This document shows positions 5,218 to 5,529 of a stretch of DNA of 5,529 nucleotides, piece by piece (the first letter of the stretch is position 1; each line of letters opens with the position of its first letter). A program made the translations under genes and the position numbers. The stretch covers positions 1 through 5,529 of the forward strand of contig CAIZMS010000314.1 of assembly GCA_903934155.1 (NCBI GenBank). The letters run 5' to 3'. The notes beneath the pieces were generated by a model, which searched no databases, was not told where the DNA came from, and worked only from the letters and a program-made list of their open reading frames with translations. The DNA is from an uncultured bacterium (GTDB lineage Bacteria; Verrucomicrobiota; Kiritimatiellia; CAIKKV01; CAITUY01).

Positions 5218-5347
5218 TAAGCTGACCGGCTAGTCCACTTTGTCATAAGTCGTTTATTAGAATCTATTTACGCAACACTTTAATAACTGCAAAATCGTTC
5301 AGAAAAACGTCTAATAATGCAGTTTAATGAACAGAAAGTGCCGCTAA

Positions 5348-5372
5348 CCGTCACGAGAAACCGTCACGGAAA
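5348..5372. repeat. Short tandem repeat CCGTCACG-(A)GAAA
   Basis: CCGTCACGAGAAA (5348-5360) is directly followed by CCGTCACGGAAA (5361-5372), differing by one inserted base. Two head-to-tail copies could be a protein-binding site, such as recombinase arm sites or an operator. The repeat covers the stop codon of the weak minus-strand frame at 5351-5527. Confidence 0.5.
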
Positions 5373-5527
5373 TGCTTCGGTTCGTACCTTCTGTAGTTCT
5401 TAAGCCAGTCATCCTGTTCTTTCGCTCTTTGCAACATAGGACTAACCCGAGTTCGCCAGTTGGGCTCAACCTGAAGGAATATTTGCCCGTTTTGAGCACT
5501 GGCTGGACACCGAAACCTTAAAATCAT
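5351..5527 (-). CDS. Possible small or partial gene at the right edge
   Basis: A minus-strand frame of 58 codons starts with ATG at 5527-5525 and ends with TGA at 5353-5351. It may begin beyond the window. The C-terminal half, including QRAKEQDDWLKNYRRYEPKH (about residues 33-52), has a natural-looking charged/aromatic composition. I recognise no family. The opposite strand has a competing open stretch without a start codon. If real, this would be the 3' end of a gene of the foreign segment transcribed towards the tRNA. Confidence 0.22.
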   Translation of the reverse strand: MILRFRCPASAQNGQIFLQVEPNWRTRVSPMLQRAKEQDDWLKNYRRYEPKHFRDGFS

Positions 5528-5529
5528 TG

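Larger units (their letters stand above)
5218..5529. other. AT-rich segment of probable foreign or chimeric origin
   Basis: About 310 bases follow the tRNA break and are visibly richer in A and T than the rest of the window, most of all in 5240-5335. That part carries inverted words TTATTAGA (5254-5261) with TCTAATAA (5310-5317) and AACTGCA (5285-5291) with TGCAGTT (5318-5324). A tandem CCGTCACG repeat lies at 5348-5372. These are the sort of short repeats found at recombinase or transposon ends, but no known insertion-sequence end, attC core or integrase gene is recognised. No convincing gene is present; one short minus-strand frame is listed separately. Confidence 0.5.

Noticed and set aside
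5205..5238. Intron in the tRNA-Phe: the anticodon 5' strand GCGGACT can pair with AGTCCAC at 5232-5238
   Set aside because: The pairing has a mismatch, and no T-arm or CCACGCC acceptor strand follows in the remaining sequence, so removing the intervening bases does not give a tRNA.
5250..5350. Integron attC site
   Set aside because: The inverted words do not contain the RYYYAAC and GTTRRRY core boxes in the right positions and orientation.
5446..5529. Plus-strand open stretch of 28 codons with a protein-like reading (FARFEHWLDTETLKSL) to the right edge
   Set aside because: It is preceded in frame by TAG and TAA within a few codons and has no usable start codon, so it is at most a gene fragment; the minus strand is open over the same region.

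Overview
The window reads as part of a GC-rich chromosome of a Gram-negative, probably anaerobic bacterium. It carries [NiFe]-hydrogenase maturation genes, a periplasmic GspC/PilP-type protein gene, bacterial grpE and a bacterial-type tRNA-Phe start. Together with the palindromic intergenic repeats this would suit a PVC-type or similar metagenomic lineage, but nothing here fixes the phylum.

Left part (1-555): a possible gene start runs off the left edge on the minus strand. It is followed by a short AT-rich control region with a perfect 15-bp palindrome and a third half-site. A small plus-strand gene (283-555) encodes a 90-residue, three-helix membrane protein that fits the SemiSWEET/MtN3 sugar-transporter pattern.

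Middle (579-4024, all minus strand): a compact transcription unit reading right to left. It encodes a secreted protein with a GspC/PilP-like beta domain, a stand-alone HypF C-terminal (Kae1-like) carbamoyltransferase, HypC and HypD. Spacings are short or overlapping. HypF, HypC and HypD work, with HypE, on the Fe(CN)2CO group of [NiFe] hydrogenases. hypA, hypB, hypE, the N-terminal half of hypF and any hydrogenase gene are absent from the window. A palindromic repeat forms the 3' end of hypC and supplies the ribosome-binding site of hypD.

Right part (4034-5529): the gap of about 490 bases before grpE is largely filled by a 272-bp element. It has 29-bp terminal inverted repeats (28/29 matching) and several strong internal hairpins, so it is MITE-like or a structured repeat. 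grpE (4522-5106, plus strand) follows behind a good sigma-70-type promoter. Another near-consensus promoter, whose -35 overlaps the grpE stop codon, leads to a tRNA-Phe(GAA) gene. That tRNA breaks off after the first base of the 3' anticodon-stem strand. From there to the window end the sequence is visibly more AT-rich, holds short direct and inverted repeats, and has no convincing gene. It looks like an integrated element end or an assembly junction.
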